64,000 nt of DNA from Nephrocerus scutellatus (lineage: Eukaryota > Arthropoda > Insecta > Diptera > Pipunculidae): assembly GCA_947095585.1 (NCBI GenBank), contig OX352761.1, positions 89,632,779 to 89,696,778 on the forward strand, written 5' to 3'. Below are positions 10,475-22,900 of the stretch, piece by piece (the stretch's first letter is position 1; each line of letters opens with the position of its first letter). Below the pieces are notes generated by a model that saw only the letters and a program-made list of their open reading frames with translations, was not told the DNA's origin and did not search any database. Made by a program: the position numbers and the translations under genes.

Positions 10475-11940
10475 AGATTCGTCAGCAAAGTTAAAGGGCG
10501 TGAAGGGAAGACAAGCAGTAAAAGAGAACTATCCAGCAAAGAATTAACAGATTCGCTTCATACTATTCTACGACTTCTGCAGAAAGAGGAGTTCCATTCC
10601 GATATCGCCCATCTTAAACGATACAGCGAGTGCGAGAAAACCAGCGCCATAAGCAGTCTCGCACCCTTTTTGGATACAAATGATATTATGCGGGTTGAAG
10701 GAAGACTACAAGCATCAGCGCTTTCATACGATGCAAAACATCCTATCTTACTTCCTTACGGACATCTTTTCACAAAAATGATAATGACAGAGATTCATGG
10801 CAAAAATAAGCACGTTGGACCACAGACTCTTTTGGCCATTACTAGACAACGATTCTGGCCGATCAAAGGTAAAACTATTGCCATATCTATAGTGCAAAAC
10901 TGCATTCGGTGCGCAAAAGCAAACCCCAAATTTCTCTCTCAGATGATGGGCAGTTTACCAGCCGATCGAGTTCAACCAGCACGGCCTTTCATCAATTCAG
11001 GAGTAGACTTTTGGATTCACGATATGGATTCACTACCGTGGTAGAGGAAGTCGACCACAAAAGGGGTACATCGCAATATTCTGCTGCTTTGCTACTAAGG
11101 CTGTTCACCTGGATATCGTTAGTACTTTAACAACGGAAGCCTTTATAGGAGCACTGAAACGTTTCATGGGAAGACGAGGCCACGTTCGTAACCTATACTG
11201 TGATAATGCGACTAATTTTGTTGGAGCTAGAAATCAGCTTCAGGACCTTAGCAAATCAGTATATTCCACGCAAGGTCAAGAATCAATCACCAACTCGTGC
11301 AGCGCAAAAGGCATCGATTTCCATTTTTATTCCACCTCGATCTCCCCACTTCGGCGGATTATGGGAAGCTGCCGTTAAATCAGCAAAACATTTACTATAT
11401 CGAAGCGTGTCATCAGCACCCTTAACATATGAAGAATTTGAGACCCCAATGATTGAAATTGAGGCAATTCTTAATTCACGGCCATTAACACCGCTTTCTT
11501 CAGACCCAAATGATCCCACCGCACTCAGTCCTGGTCACTTCCTGATCGGTTAGCCACTAACAGCACCGGTTGACGCAAACGCTAATAATACGAATGTCAA
11601 CCTGCCGACACGATGGAAATTAGTGACGCACCTAAAAAATTAATTTTGGCGCAGATGGTCGAGGGAATATCTTAATGAATTGCAGCAACGGGTCAAATGG
11701 AAACAGCAAAAACCAAACTTACAACCCGGAGCCATAGTTCTAATTAAAGAAGATAATACCCCATCAATGAAATGGCCACTCGGACGAGTCATTAAAACTC
11801 ATATTGGAGAGGATGGCCAGGTCCGCGTAGCAGACGTCAAAACATCAACCAGCATTCTTCGGCGAGCGATTCACAAACTTGCTCCTCTTCCACTTAATGA
11901 TGAAACCCCAAAACAGGAACGACCACATCATTTTGAATGA
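10475..11940 (+). pseudogene. BEL/Pao integrase, broken (BEL-B)
   Basis: 10670-11044 carries the zinc domain (KHVGPQTLLAITRQRFWPIK, then CIRC). 11166-11378 carries [15 protein letters not shown] with a catalytic Asp; another frame from 11200 carries [19 protein letters not shown] with the catalytic Glu. A TAG at 11552-11554, frameshifts around 11044 and 11290, and a TAA near 11641 interrupt it. The C-terminal domain at 11680-11940 is open and ends before Env. Confidence 0.85.
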
Positions 11941-11991
11941 CACACAAAAAGAAAGGCAGCAGAATCAACAGCCCAAACAACAGGGGAGTCA

Positions 11992-12823
11992 ATGAACAAT
12001 GACCAAACACCACAGAGAAAATGTCGAAAATCATACGGCTCGGCAATGTTGTTCATCTTGATAGTATGCCTGATCGTACCACTCACATGTAGTTATCCAG
12101 TGGAAGTCAGCCAATTTCCATCAAAGCTAGGCCTTCATTTTGAAGCTCTAGGAACAGCAAATTTGGCAGCCAACGAATGGAACCTGGTGGTATACTATGA
12201 ACTAACACCGTACTGGACCGAATTCCATGAGCTCACAAAGGGAATTAAATCTTTGCGACAACTCTGCCAGGTGATACCGAAAAACAATTCATGCAAGTCA
12301 ATAATCGATCAATTTAGTCAAGTAAAAGAAGAGCTCACAACAGGGGACGAATTCTTCTCGAGGAACCTCCATAAGGCAAGAGCAAGACGCGGAGTTTCAA
12401 TATAGTTGGAACCATAGCCAATTCCTTATTCGGAGTTCTTGATTCGGAATATGCACAAATGGTATCAAAATCAATTGATGACATGAAGGAAAATGAATAC
12501 CATGTTTTGCGACTTCTCAAGAATCAAACATCAATAATAGACTCAACCTTAAACATTATAAAGGGCAACCAGTTAAGTGTTCAAGAAAAATTTAGAGCGT
12601 TGAACGAGCAAATTAATCAAATAACTGCGCATACCACTCAAGAAGAACTAACTAGTACTTTTCTCTCCTTTTCCATCGAACTGACGCTAATCATGTCCAA
12701 CACACAACGAATACAAGCCTTGCTAATCAGAGTGCTAAACGACACAAACCATGGAAAGATAAGCCCTCTTCTTCTATCACCACAGCAATTAAGTCATGAA
12801 GTTATAATGATTAGGCAATAATC
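11992..12823 (+). pseudogene. Env-like protein, frameshifted and truncated (BEL-B)
   Basis: 11992-12405 opens with a basic stretch and a hydrophobic signal-like segment (about residues 18-34), then an ectodomain resembling that of BEL-A, ending at a RARR furin-like site. A frameshift at the cleavage site follows; the second frame (about 12400-12823) continues with the post-cleavage subunit and a predicted coiled-coil-like stretch with NQTSIIDSTLN, matching BEL-A. The membrane anchor is missing: the sequence jumps to LTR-like DNA after 12823. Confidence 0.75.
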
Positions 12824-12829
12824 CGTTTT

Positions 12830-13110
12830 TCTTTTATTCTTTATGTTCGTATTTTTGTTACGTAGGCAATATTATTCTTATAAATACTCCCGTGTTAGGG
12901 AATAATAAATCACTCAATTTTTAATCATCTAAAAAGGTTGTTGTGTATTTTATTTTGGTTAGCTATCCACCCACCAGTGGTAAGGTAGCTAACTAATAGG
13001 ATTTTAATAAGATATATCGGTACAAGAACCGTTTATATCCACATCATTAGTCAAGGTACATGCACCTTGACTATTCCGTCGTTAGAACAAAATAGTTCCA
13101 CCGTTAACAT
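12830..13110 (+). repeat. LTR-like remnant at the 3' end of BEL-B
   Basis: Contains a TATAAATA box (about 12879), an AATAAA signal (12904 area) about 25 bases on, and ends in CCGTTAACA at about 13110, resembling the end of the BEL-A LTR. Env homology stops abruptly just before it, so a deletion joined Env to the inner LTR. No second copy is available to confirm the borders. Confidence 0.45.
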
Positions 13111-13124
13111 TTGATGTATGCACG

Positions 13125-13460
13125 AGTTTCTAGAAAAACCTCAAAAATATACTCACACTCTACACTCTACACTAAAAAGACTCCCCCTTCTCATAATTTT
13201 TTATTAACCTGTTTCTAGAAAAAACTCAAAAATACACAAGACTTAACCTGTTTCTAGAAAAAACTCAAAAATACACAGGACTCTTCTAATTTTTCATAAT
13301 TTCTTAATTTTTATTAACCTGTTTTTAGAAAAAACTCAAAAATACACAAGATTCCTCTCTTGTCATAATTTTTTATTAACCTGTTTCTAGAAAAAACTCA
13401 AAAATATACTCACACTTTATACTAAAAAGACTCCCCCCTTCTCATAATTTTTTATTAACC
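13125..13460. repeat. Minisatellite of about 35-70 bp units
   Basis: The core gtttctagaaaaaactcaaa occurs five times (near 13127, 13212, 13248, 13319, 13381), with spacers ending in cacaagactt, cacaggactc or tactcacac. The first and last units also share the motif aaaaagactcccccttctca. Confidence 0.85.
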
Positions 13461-13735
13461 GATCTCTACGACTACTGCCTAAGATGGAGTCAGCATTCTT
13501 AAGGCGTGTCCATTTCTGTTCTACGCCCTACGGAAAGTCCTTTGCGGTAGGATGTATGGAACACCACAGCGCTTGAAGGATGGCGTAGACCAGGACGCCC
13601 AGAGTTTATGGATGCCAAACTAGATCGGTTCAAAATCGGGAAATCGGCTCGAAATCGGGACCGATGGAGAGATTTTTTGAAGGAGGCCAGGACCGGACAC
13701 CGTTTGTAGAGCCAAATATGATGATGATAATACTG
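13460..13735 (+). mobile_element. 3' end of an RTE-like non-LTR retrotransposon
   Basis: Shares cgaaatcgggaccgatggag and gagccaaatatgatgatgat with copies at 20068 (minus) and 61980-62097 (plus). The start, gatctctacgactactgcct, matches 21895 in the long minus copy, so internal sequence was deleted. Ends in a (gat)n tail. Translation suggests the decayed end of an RT C-terminal domain with an RDRWRDF-like motif. Confidence 0.75.
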
Positions 13736-14689
13736 AAAGCATGTATGTTATTTTATTTATATTTATTTATATTGATTTGATAAAAATAAATTACTTATAT
13801 TAAATAAATACAATGGTAGGAATTGATTTTCGCCACTATTAACATCATTTTGTTTTTTAACAAAGACTATGGCAACACTTTTTCCGTCTTATATTCCACG
13901 GCACGAAACAATCATGTTTTCGCTTGAGGAGAGGAGAGGAGAGGTTCAGTAGTTTCCAGGATTAGCGTAGCTAATTAAAAGTGCAAAACCTAACCTATTT
14001 ATATAATAGTACTAGCTGTTCCCGGGCGCTTTGCTACCCGCACACATGAACCACCGGGGCGACGGGAGTACTATAGCCTATAATTTTCCCTCACCTGCAT
14101 TTTTTTAAAAATACGTTTGTAATTCTCATGTTAAAATTTTATTTTTCTCCCCTTCCATCTATACCTATAACTTTCCTCTACTTGCCAATAATATATCTTA
14201 AAAATTTCATAAAATTCAGTTTACAAATGTGTCTGATATTAACATTTTACATTCCCTGTGTTTAAAATAAAAAAACTACTAATCAAACAAATGCAGTTTT
14301 CGTGACTCATGTGTATAATATAAAAACAGTTATTTAGTGTAATAACGTTTTTTTACGATGTATTATAAATTTTATTTTTAATTTGGCGTCCTACGATGTA
14401 CCTATTCTTGCGCGTGTTGTAATAAAACTAAATAAATGTCAAAAACAGCGCCACCTAACGGGTCCAAATTTCACAAAAACCCAAATAGGAATGAATCAAA
14501 GCTATGGTTAAAATCTGAAGTTCCTAAGATGTTTCTTTGCTGAGAAACAAAAAAACCGTTATATTTTGACAACAGTGCCACTTAGAGAGTTCAAACAAAA
14601 ACCCAAACCGCTAAAATCCTAATCTATGGTGAAAATTTCAGCTTCCTGCGATGTCTGGTTCCTGAGAAAGGCAATCTCAAAAAATACAG
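13736..14689. other. AT-rich DNA, no gene seen
   Basis: No convincing coding frame. At 14021-14062 it contains actagctgttcccgggcgct followed by a cacccgcacacatgaa-like string, which recurs at 35456-35500, so this is probably another dispersed repeat. Confidence 0.6.
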
Positions 14690-15960
14690 ACACCATTTTT
14701 AAATTCTCTATATTAACTTCACTTGCCCGTGGGTTTGTGGGTTTGTTTGTGGATTTGTGTATCATGGAATCTTGCGATCAATTTTTAACCCACTTCCCAA
14801 GGCCCGATTTTATTGAAATTTTGCACACATGTGTATTTCCGGTGACAATACTTTGAGGCCCCTTGAACCTCGCGGTCGGGGGGCTCCCATACAAATATTT
14901 TACAAAATTTTACTCGATTTTCTTCAAATTTTATACACATATGTATCTCTGATATACAACAATTTTTGTAAACATTTTGGAGACCCCGGGCCCGGGTTCG
15001 TGGGGCCCCATAACTTTTTTTAAAAAAATTATCCCGATTTTCTTCAAATTTAATACACATGTGTAACTCCGATTGACAACACTTTTTGTAAAAAATTTGG
15101 AGACCCCGGGCCCGGGTTCGTGGGGCCCCATAACTTTTTTTTTTTAAAAAAAATAACCTGATTTTCTTCAACTTTAATACACATGTATATCTCCGATTGA
15201 CAACACTTTTTGTAAAAAATTTGGAGACCCCGGGCCCGGGTTAGTGGGGCCCCATAACTTTTTTTAAAAAAATTATCCCGATTTTCTTCAAATTTAATAC
15301 ACATGTGTATCTCCGATTGACAACACTTTTTGTAAAAAATTTGGAGACCCCGGGCCCGGGTTCGTGGGGCCCCATAACTTTTTTTTTAAAAAAAATAACC
15401 TGATTTTCTTCAACTTTAATACACATGTATATCTCCGATTGACAACACTTTTTGTAAAAAATTTGGAGACCCCGGGCCCGGGTTAGTGGGGCCCCATAAC
15501 TTTTTTTAATAAAATTAACCCGATTTTCTTCAAATTTAACAACATGTGTATCTCCGATAGACAACACTTTTTGTAAACAATTTGGAGACCCCGGGCCCGG
15601 GTTCGTGGGGCCCCATAACTTTTTTTAAAAAAATTTAACCCGATTTTCTTCAAATTTAATACACATGTGTATCTCCGATAGACAACACTTTTTGTAAAAA
15701 ATTTGGAGACCCCGGGCCTGGGTTCGTGGGGCCCCATAACTTTTTTTAAAAAAATTAACCAGATTTTCTTCAAATTTAATACACATGTGTATCTCCGATG
15801 GACAACATTTTTTGAAAAGTTTTTGGAGTTAGGCCCTGAGGTCCGAGGGGTGCCCATATAAATTTTTTAAAAATTAGCTCGATTTTCTTCAAATTTTAAC
15901 ACATACCCATCTCCTATTAGAGAATTTACATGAAAAATTTTATTTTTATGGGTTGTTTTT
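14690..15960 (-). repeat. Dispersed DINE/Helentron-like element with about eight 120-bp tandem units
   Basis: Starts with ttctatattaacttcacttg-type edge sequence and ends with atttttatgggttgtttttt. Between them are tandem units with acacatgtgt starting at 15055, 15179, 15299, 15421, about 15540, 15661 and 15781 (spacing 119-124 bp). Each unit carries a palindromic ccccgggcccggg core and a tctccgat motif. Reading frames through it simply follow the repeat and end within it. The same edges and units recur at about ten other places in the window. Confidence 0.8.
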
Positions 15961-16464
15961 TTTATATATTAGATAGATATTCAGTACTGTATATTATTTG
16001 CTATCGAGTGTATATAAATATACAATTAATTTATACATTAATTGTATATACATATACAATTATTTAAACATACATACATACATACATTTATACATTAATG
16101 GTAAATAAATATACTATAATTTGAACATACTTACACTACTTAACAGGCATTAATGTTTGTATGTACAATCTCTATCATATATCACCTACCTTTTTTTAAA
16201 AAATAATTTTTTTTGGGAAATTTTCTTTTTTGGTTTTAGAAAAAAAATTGTTTTCTTTTTATTTAATTTTACATGTGCCACACGCCACGCACATCAAGCC
16301 ATGCGTCAATTGCGCCACAAATTACGCCATCGCAAGCCGACTTTTAAGAGCGCTGGTACGCTAGATAATCTCTACAAATATTTTTCATTCAGTTTGTGGC
16401 ATAGTTTCTATTTTAAAATAGAAACAAAAAACAACTAAATGCGCTCTTTGCATTGAGTTGCATC
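15961..16464. other. AT-rich DNA with tandem TATATA/CATA runs
   Basis: Contains repeats of cattaattgtatatacatat type and (cata)n at 16070-16085. The segment around 16270-16340 (cacgccacgcacatcaagcc...cgccatcgcaagccgac) has a partial inverted counterpart near 28940, pointing to a small dispersed element. No gene seen. Confidence 0.5.
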
Positions 16465-16782
16465 TCATTTGCACATGTGGACGAGTATAAACATTGCAAT
16501 TGCAAGTCCAATTGTGATTGCAGACAGATAGAGAATATTCCCAGTTGAAAGCCCTTTATGCAGTTTTTGTAAATATTTATTTCGATCGGGATAAACGTCT
16601 GTGGCAAATCGGTTCAGTATGCTTTTAATCAAACCAATCACATGAAATGCAGGCTGGAACTTGGACTGTAGTTCTAGTCCTATTGCATTCATATTAAAAG
16701 TTTGTAACGCGATTGCCAAATTTATATACAAGTACTGTGAATAATGTAAATTGACAAGAGTGAAGACTGACCGAGTTGACAC
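16465..16782 (-). CDS. Hypothetical small protein with C-terminal membrane segment
   Basis: A 105-residue frame. It has a mixed, protein-like composition, unlike the repeat-driven frames around it. Residues about 82-102 form one hydrophobic segment (LYLSAITIGLAIAMFILV) right before a very short tail (HMCK), the layout of a tail-anchored protein. I do not recognise the family. Its start is only 45 bp from the receptor's ATG on the opposite strand, so if both are real the two genes are divergent with overlapping 5' regions. It could also be one exon of a longer gene or a chance frame. Confidence 0.35.
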   Translation of the reverse strand: MSTRSVFTLVNLHYSQYLYINLAIALQTFNMNAIGLELQSKFQPAFHVIGLIKSILNRFATDVYPDRNKYLQKLHKGLSTGNILYLSAITIGLAIAMFILVHMCK

Positions 16783-16826
16783 TAAATTAGTACGTGTTCG
16801 CCTCTGAAATCTACATAACTTACAGA

Positions 16827-16926
16827 ATGAGACTAATAGATGTAGGAAGGACCAATTTCATTAGCTTCATCTTCGTTTGGATTGCAGTAAATATGGAGTT
16901 GGCAATTGGACAAAAAACTAATATTG
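16827..16926 (+). CDS. Receptor exon 1: signal peptide
   Basis: [20 protein letters not shown] begins a 33-residue signal-peptide exon; the donor g|gtatgt leaves one base, which with exon 2's first two bases makes Gly. The ATG follows cttacag|a, so a 5' UTR exon spliced at 16825/16826 is possible. Found by looking for a phase-1 signal exon that joins exon 2. Confidence 0.8.
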
Positions 16927-19900
16927 GTATGTCGTAAATAAAATCATGTGCATACCTTCCGTTCAAGATATAAATTTTCAAAGTGCGCAGTTTAAAATTT
17001 TAGAAAAAATTTATTTATTCGTGCAAAATTATTATTATGTATTGTATGTTATTGATTTTCATTATTGATTTGCATTGTTATATAAATTAATTTGTATACC
17101 GCGAATGGGTTTTTGTTGTTGTAAACAAGTATGCAAAAGTTTATTTTTGGAACTTGGATTGAAGATTTATGACATAGAATCTCACAATTTTTTTTAAGAT
17201 TTTGTATGGTTTTATTTATAATATTTTACGGTGTGCAAAAACACCAAAGTTATAAACAGAAATTCTAAGAACTGTTAAAAATACAGATAAAAAACCAACC
17301 CATAAAATTTGTTCATGTAAATTCTCTAATCGGATCTAATCACATATGTGTGTAAAATTTAAATAAAATCAAATTAGTTTTGAAAAAAATGTATATGTAT
17401 ATGTATCTATCTATGGCTCTAGGGCCCATCCATCACTTCAAAATTTTTATAGAAAGTGTTGTCAATTGTGATACAAATGTGTGAAAATTTGGAACAAAAT
17501 CGGGTAAATTAAAAAAAAAATGTATATGGGAGCACTCGGGCAAAGGCACTGATCATTTCCAAATTTTTACAAAAAGTGCTATCATTGAAGATAGACAAAA
17601 GTGTGCAAAGTTTAATTAAAATCTGGTACATTTTGAAATTTTTTTATGGGAGCCCCGCTGCTTTGGGTCTCGATAAATATGTCAAAATTTTAATCGAATT
17701 TTAGAAAGTAGATTAAAAATTCATCACAAGATTCCGTCAGCCAACCAGCGACAAACAAACAAACACACGCCGACGAGAAGTTAATATAGAGAATTTAAAA
17801 ATTAAAATTTTTCATGTAAATACTCTAAGCATGTGCGAAGCTTTTTAATAGAATCAGGTAAGTTTTGAAGAAATTTACATTTGATTCTGGGCCCGATCAC
17901 TTCCAAAATTTTATAGAAATAGTTGTCATCTGAGATACACATGTGTACAAAGTTTTAATAAAATCGAGTTGATTTCGAAGAAATTTATATGGGAGTTCGA
18001 CCCTGAGGCCCATTCACCTCCAAATTTCTAAATTCCAAATAATAGAAAGTGTTGTCATCGGAGATACACATATGTGCAAAGTTTGAATAAAGTTTTAGGA
18101 AGTGGATGAAGAATTTATCACCAAACTTGAGAAGTCACACACAAACATACCTTTTGAGGTTTTTTAGAGGGTTTTTTGAGGGTCTTTGAATGTCTTTATA
18201 GGGTCTTTTGTGGGTCTTTTTGAGGTCCTTTGAGGGTTTTTTGGGGCCCTTTTAAGGTCTTGGGGGTATTTTTGGGAGTATTTTGGTCCTTTCCGGGTCT
18301 TTTGGGGGTTTTTGGGGTCTTTTGAGGGTCTTTTTGTGGTATTTCGGGGAGTCTTTTGAGGGTATTTTTGGGGTCTTTTGAGGGTCTTTTGGGGATCTTT
18401 TGATGATCTTTTGGGGATTTTGAGGGACTTTCGAAAGTCTTTTTGTTTTTCACTCCAATTGCGCGTGAAACACACGCACTGTTTTTTATTTATTTTTTGA
18501 CTTGCGCGTAAGCAAACGGGGCTGATAGTTTGGATTTTCAAGGTTAATGCCGCGAAAACTGATTTATTATTATTTGTTGTAATTGCGAATGCAAACCGCA
18601 GCCGAAATTGCAAGTGCTTAAAGTCACTGGCATGTCGGTCGGAATCATTGTGATGCGTTGACAGATAGCAAAAGAAAGACCGTTCAAATGGATCAGCTGT
18701 CAAATGACATTTGCGCACGTAACCTAAACAATTAGAATCTATTGGAACAGAAATGAAATAACGACTTTTGTTGGACAGATCGCGAATCAACACAATTTTA
18801 ATTTTATTTTAATTTAGGCTAGAATGCGTTTTTCCAGAGTTTTCATTTCACCGAAAACATTCAATTGAGTTATTTCCTCAAAAAATATCCAATTTATCGT
18901 TTTCCAAATTTTCCCGAATTGTATTTTGCTGAAAATATGTTCGGGAGCATAACGAACAAAACGAGTTTTGCTGTTTGTCCGAATTTTTCGACTTTGTTTT
19001 GTAATTGACTTTGTTTCTCAGGACTATAACGAACAAAACAAAAAAAGAATTACGCAAATCCATTGTTCGAATCGTGAGTTATGGTTGCGAGTTCTTACAA
19101 AAATCCTATGGAAAACAGCACTTTCAGTTTTTTCCGAATTTTACAAATTTCCGGGCAACTTTTCTATTTTTTTTCGCATAAACCTTATTCGGACTATGGC
19201 GAATTTATAAAATAAAAGTTAGCCAAATCGGTCCAGTCGTTCTCAAATTTCTTTTTTCACCTAGCGGTACGAAATACACCTTAAAACCTATTCTCATACC
19301 TACCAAATATACATAAAAAAATTTTCATAATAATCGGTCGAGCCGTTTTGGAGCAGTTGGAGGACAAACACCGTGACACGAGATTTTTATATGTATAGAT
19401 ATATATATATATCTATCTAGAAGATCCATGCAATGAATCAATTATATTTAACCGAGAAAGTAGTACGGACGCATTCCGAAGTTTGCTTTCATAATCTTGA
19501 ATGATGTCTTATCCATTCTCACCAAGAGCAGAGATACATAATCATCACCACAATCCTTTTGTAAGTAGACTCTACATTTATTGGTGTCAATACTCTGAAT
19601 TTGGGCTCGCTGTCGGCTTCACCAGCTTTTGACGTTCCGCTCTGCTGACGAAGAAGGTACTGCCTACAAAGGCTGGCAAAGCTCCAACCTTTAAGGAAAG
19701 CCCCTCGAAGGAGCGATCATTGGAGCATCGCGCTTTGATAGTGCTTTAACGTGCTTTTGGTTTTATAATTAGCGCACGCTTCAAGGGATTTGTATCCTTA
19801 TAATGCCTAGGCAAAGCGTGCGCTTAGAAATATTTGGAGAGAGGAAGGAAAGAAAGTGTTATGGTGCGTGGAGTTGGCTCTACATCTTGATTACTTCCTA

Positions 19901-22900
19901 GATAAACTCAACCGTACATGTAAATACAGCAGTATACAGTATATGGCAACTGTATATAACATGTACAGCATCGTGTGTTTTTTGAACGCGCCGGGAATCG
20001 AACCCGGAGTCCTTCGAGTGGGGCCAATGGTAATAAGCACTGCACCACCGAAACTGACAAACGTTTAAATATCATCATCATATTTGGCTCTACAGTCGGG
20101 ACCCAGACCTGACCTCCCGCAAAAAATCTTTCCACCAGTCCCGATTTTGAGCCGATGTCATCAAGTTTTGCATCCCTAAACTCTAGGCGTCCAAGTCTAA
20201 GCCATCCTTTCAGCGTAGGCTTGGCCACCTCGCTGTCGAGTTCTATAAATACTACCGCAAAGGACTTTCCGAGTAGTTTCCTCTTCGCTCATATGACCTA
20301 GGTGTCCTGCCCACCGAAGCCTACCGAACTTAATTCTCGTCACGATTTCGACATCGCTGTAACGCTCGTAGATCTCATCATTAAAGAGTCTCCGGAATAG
20401 TTGTTCGTCACATACGGAGCCAACAATTCTCCGTAAGATTTTTTTCTCGCTAACGCGGCTAAGAGGTCAGAATGCTTTTTGCTAAGCACCCAAGTCTCGG
20501 AACCATATGTAAGTACTTATATGACCATTGTCATATACAAAGGCTTTGTTTGCTTTAAGCAACCATGCGCGTATTTCTGGCTCCATGCACTGATCGGCTA
20601 CTACAGTTGACCCGGATAGGCAAAGGATTGCACTACTTCAAATTTGGGTTCCACTATTTTAATTGATGGACCAATGTTGGATCTTCTGCTTGCAGACGAG
20701 GCCACCATGTACTTTATTTTGCTCTTAGTTTTTCGCAGCCCCAGATTTTGTGCCACCCGCTCGATCTAGATGAAATCTTCATGCACAGCTCTTGGGTTTC
20801 TACCAACGATTTCAATGTCGTCTGCGTAAGCCAGTATATGAATAGACTTATACAGGATTGTTCCTCTCACCGTTGCGCAAGAGTCTCGGATTACTTTCTC
20901 CAACATAAGGTTGAAGAGGACGGAGGCAAGTCCATCCGCTTGTCGGAGCCCGTTATTGATGTTCAATGAGCTAGATAGTGATCCGGATATTTTTACTTGA
21001 CTTATAACATGGTTCATGTTCATGGTTATCCTACGTAGTCATGTCAATTTATTTGGGATGCCGAATTCTGTTATGGCTTTCTAGTATATAGTATTATAGT
21101 GTAGTGAGTTTTGAAACTCTAGAAATTTTTCCATCACCTGCGTATATTTGATCAGTTGTTTTTGCTGTTTTTGCCTGTGATGAAGCCATTCTGATATGGA
21201 CTAATGATGACTTTAGCGTATGAGGCTATCCTGTTTTGATGGATAAAGGAGAACATTTATATGCGGTACTTAACAACGTTATCCTACGATAATTGCTGCA
21301 TGTTATGATATCTGCCTTCTTATGTATGGGCTCAGGATGCTTCCCCTCCAGTCTTCTAGCATAGCTTCTTCCTTCCATACTTGCACTATTAGTTCATGAA
21401 TTGCTTGGTGTATTGCGGGACCTTCTGATTTAATCAGCTCCGCTGATCCCGATCTTATCCCGAGGCCTTATTATTTTTCAGCCAATTTATCACTTCATCT
21501 ATGCTTGGTGGCGGTGGCATGGTAAGGTCTTCAGTCATTGGTGGAGACTCCAATTCCTCAATTAGCTGGCCATTTAGCAACTCATGAAAGTGCTCTTTCA
21601 ATCGCTCTAAGATGAGTTTAAGATCTGCGATCAGAAAACCCTCTTTGTCTTTTAGTATGTACAACGCGGTGCACATTGCGTCGTTCCGCTCCTGGTGTGG
21701 TCCTCGCTATCTGTACTGTTCTAGTTCATGGACGAGATTCTTCTCTTTCGCTGGTGAACGGTTTTTTTCTGTCTTCTGAGCTTTTTATATTCATCTTCGC
21801 GTGCCCGAGTACTATGAGATTGGTGCATTGCTCAGTACGCAATATTCTTACGTTCAGTCGCTAGTTTACATATGTCATCGAACCAGTCGTTTCGATCTCT
21901 ACGACTACTGCCTAAGATGGAGTCAGCAGTACTAATGACAGTACTCGTAAGGCAAGTCCATTTCTCTTCTACGACCGACATATCTGCCACAGGACTTATT
22001 ATCCCTGCATTTAGGGCGAGTCTTATCGCTTGACCGTAGTTCTTTCTGGTCTCTTCGTTGCGAAGGGCAGCCGTGTAGACTCGAATCTGATTCGTGGATG
22101 CAGTTTTTCGTGATGATGCAATTTGCGCTCGGAGCACCATACCAACAAGATAGTTGGCCGAGTCGAAGTTGGCACATCGGTACGTTCGTACCGCCGTCAT
22201 GTTCGGGTTGTGGGGCGGTCTATCCGGTTGCGAGTGACTCTATCAAGAGATACCCAGGTGGCTTTTTGGATATTTTACGCTCAAACCACCTTGTACTCGC
22301 AACGACCAAATTATTGTTTGATGCAATCACTATGACTCGTTGTCCATTGTCATTAGTATTCTCGTGTAAATTATGGGTGTCTGAATACTGGTTCACTACT
22401 TATTTTTGCATTCATATCCCCCAGAATGATTTTTACATTATACTGAGGGACCTCCATGGTCCCGTTCGACTGATTCAAAGAATTCTTCTTTTTCATCATC
22501 TGGGGAGTTTCATGAAATTGAATACGCTTTAAAACTGCATTATCAAAAAAAAATTATTTGTATAAGCCAAATACCAACTGAATTTTTATAATTACTATAA
22601 GTCAGCGCTAAGTCGCTCGTACTCAAAAACGTTATGTTTCATTATAACGTTTCGCGCTTGTATTCTCATGAAAACTTTTATGAGTTAAAAATATTGATGG
22701 TGTATCGATCCAAAATGTTAAATTTCTTGGAATTTTTTAAATAACATGAGTTTTTAAAATATTTTTGTATGAGAGCTTATTGACCAAGGTTTCAATCCCA
22801 TTCTAAGATTCGTGTAAAATTTCACTAAGCTACTGTGAACGGTTCTGGAGTTTTAGAGAAACTAACAGACATACCTTTAAATATAATGAAAATGTGTTTT

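Larger units (their letters stand above)
8277..13110 (+). mobile_element. BEL/Pao element, 5'-truncated and decayed (BEL-B)
   Basis: Plus-strand pol begins in the protease tail and runs through RT, RNase H, integrase and Env to an LTR-like remnant ending near 13110. Gag and the 5' LTR are missing from this side; they may lie left of base 1, beyond BEL-A. It is related to, but clearly diverged from, BEL-A, so it is a separate family or subfamily and an older insertion. Confidence 0.85.

Noticed and set aside
14785..15857. Minus-strand frames of 66-128 codons with MCIKFEENRD-type repeats
   Set aside because: Product of the 120-bp tandem core, no independent coding evidence.
18164..18453. Lys/Pro/Thr-rich protein on the minus strand
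   Set aside because: Simple translation of the GACCCTCAAAA minisatellite; only the upstream Helitron part has homology.
19975..20060. Functional tRNA gene
   Set aside because: B box is perfect, but the acceptor stem and anticodon arm do not fold convincingly and repeat DNA flanks it.
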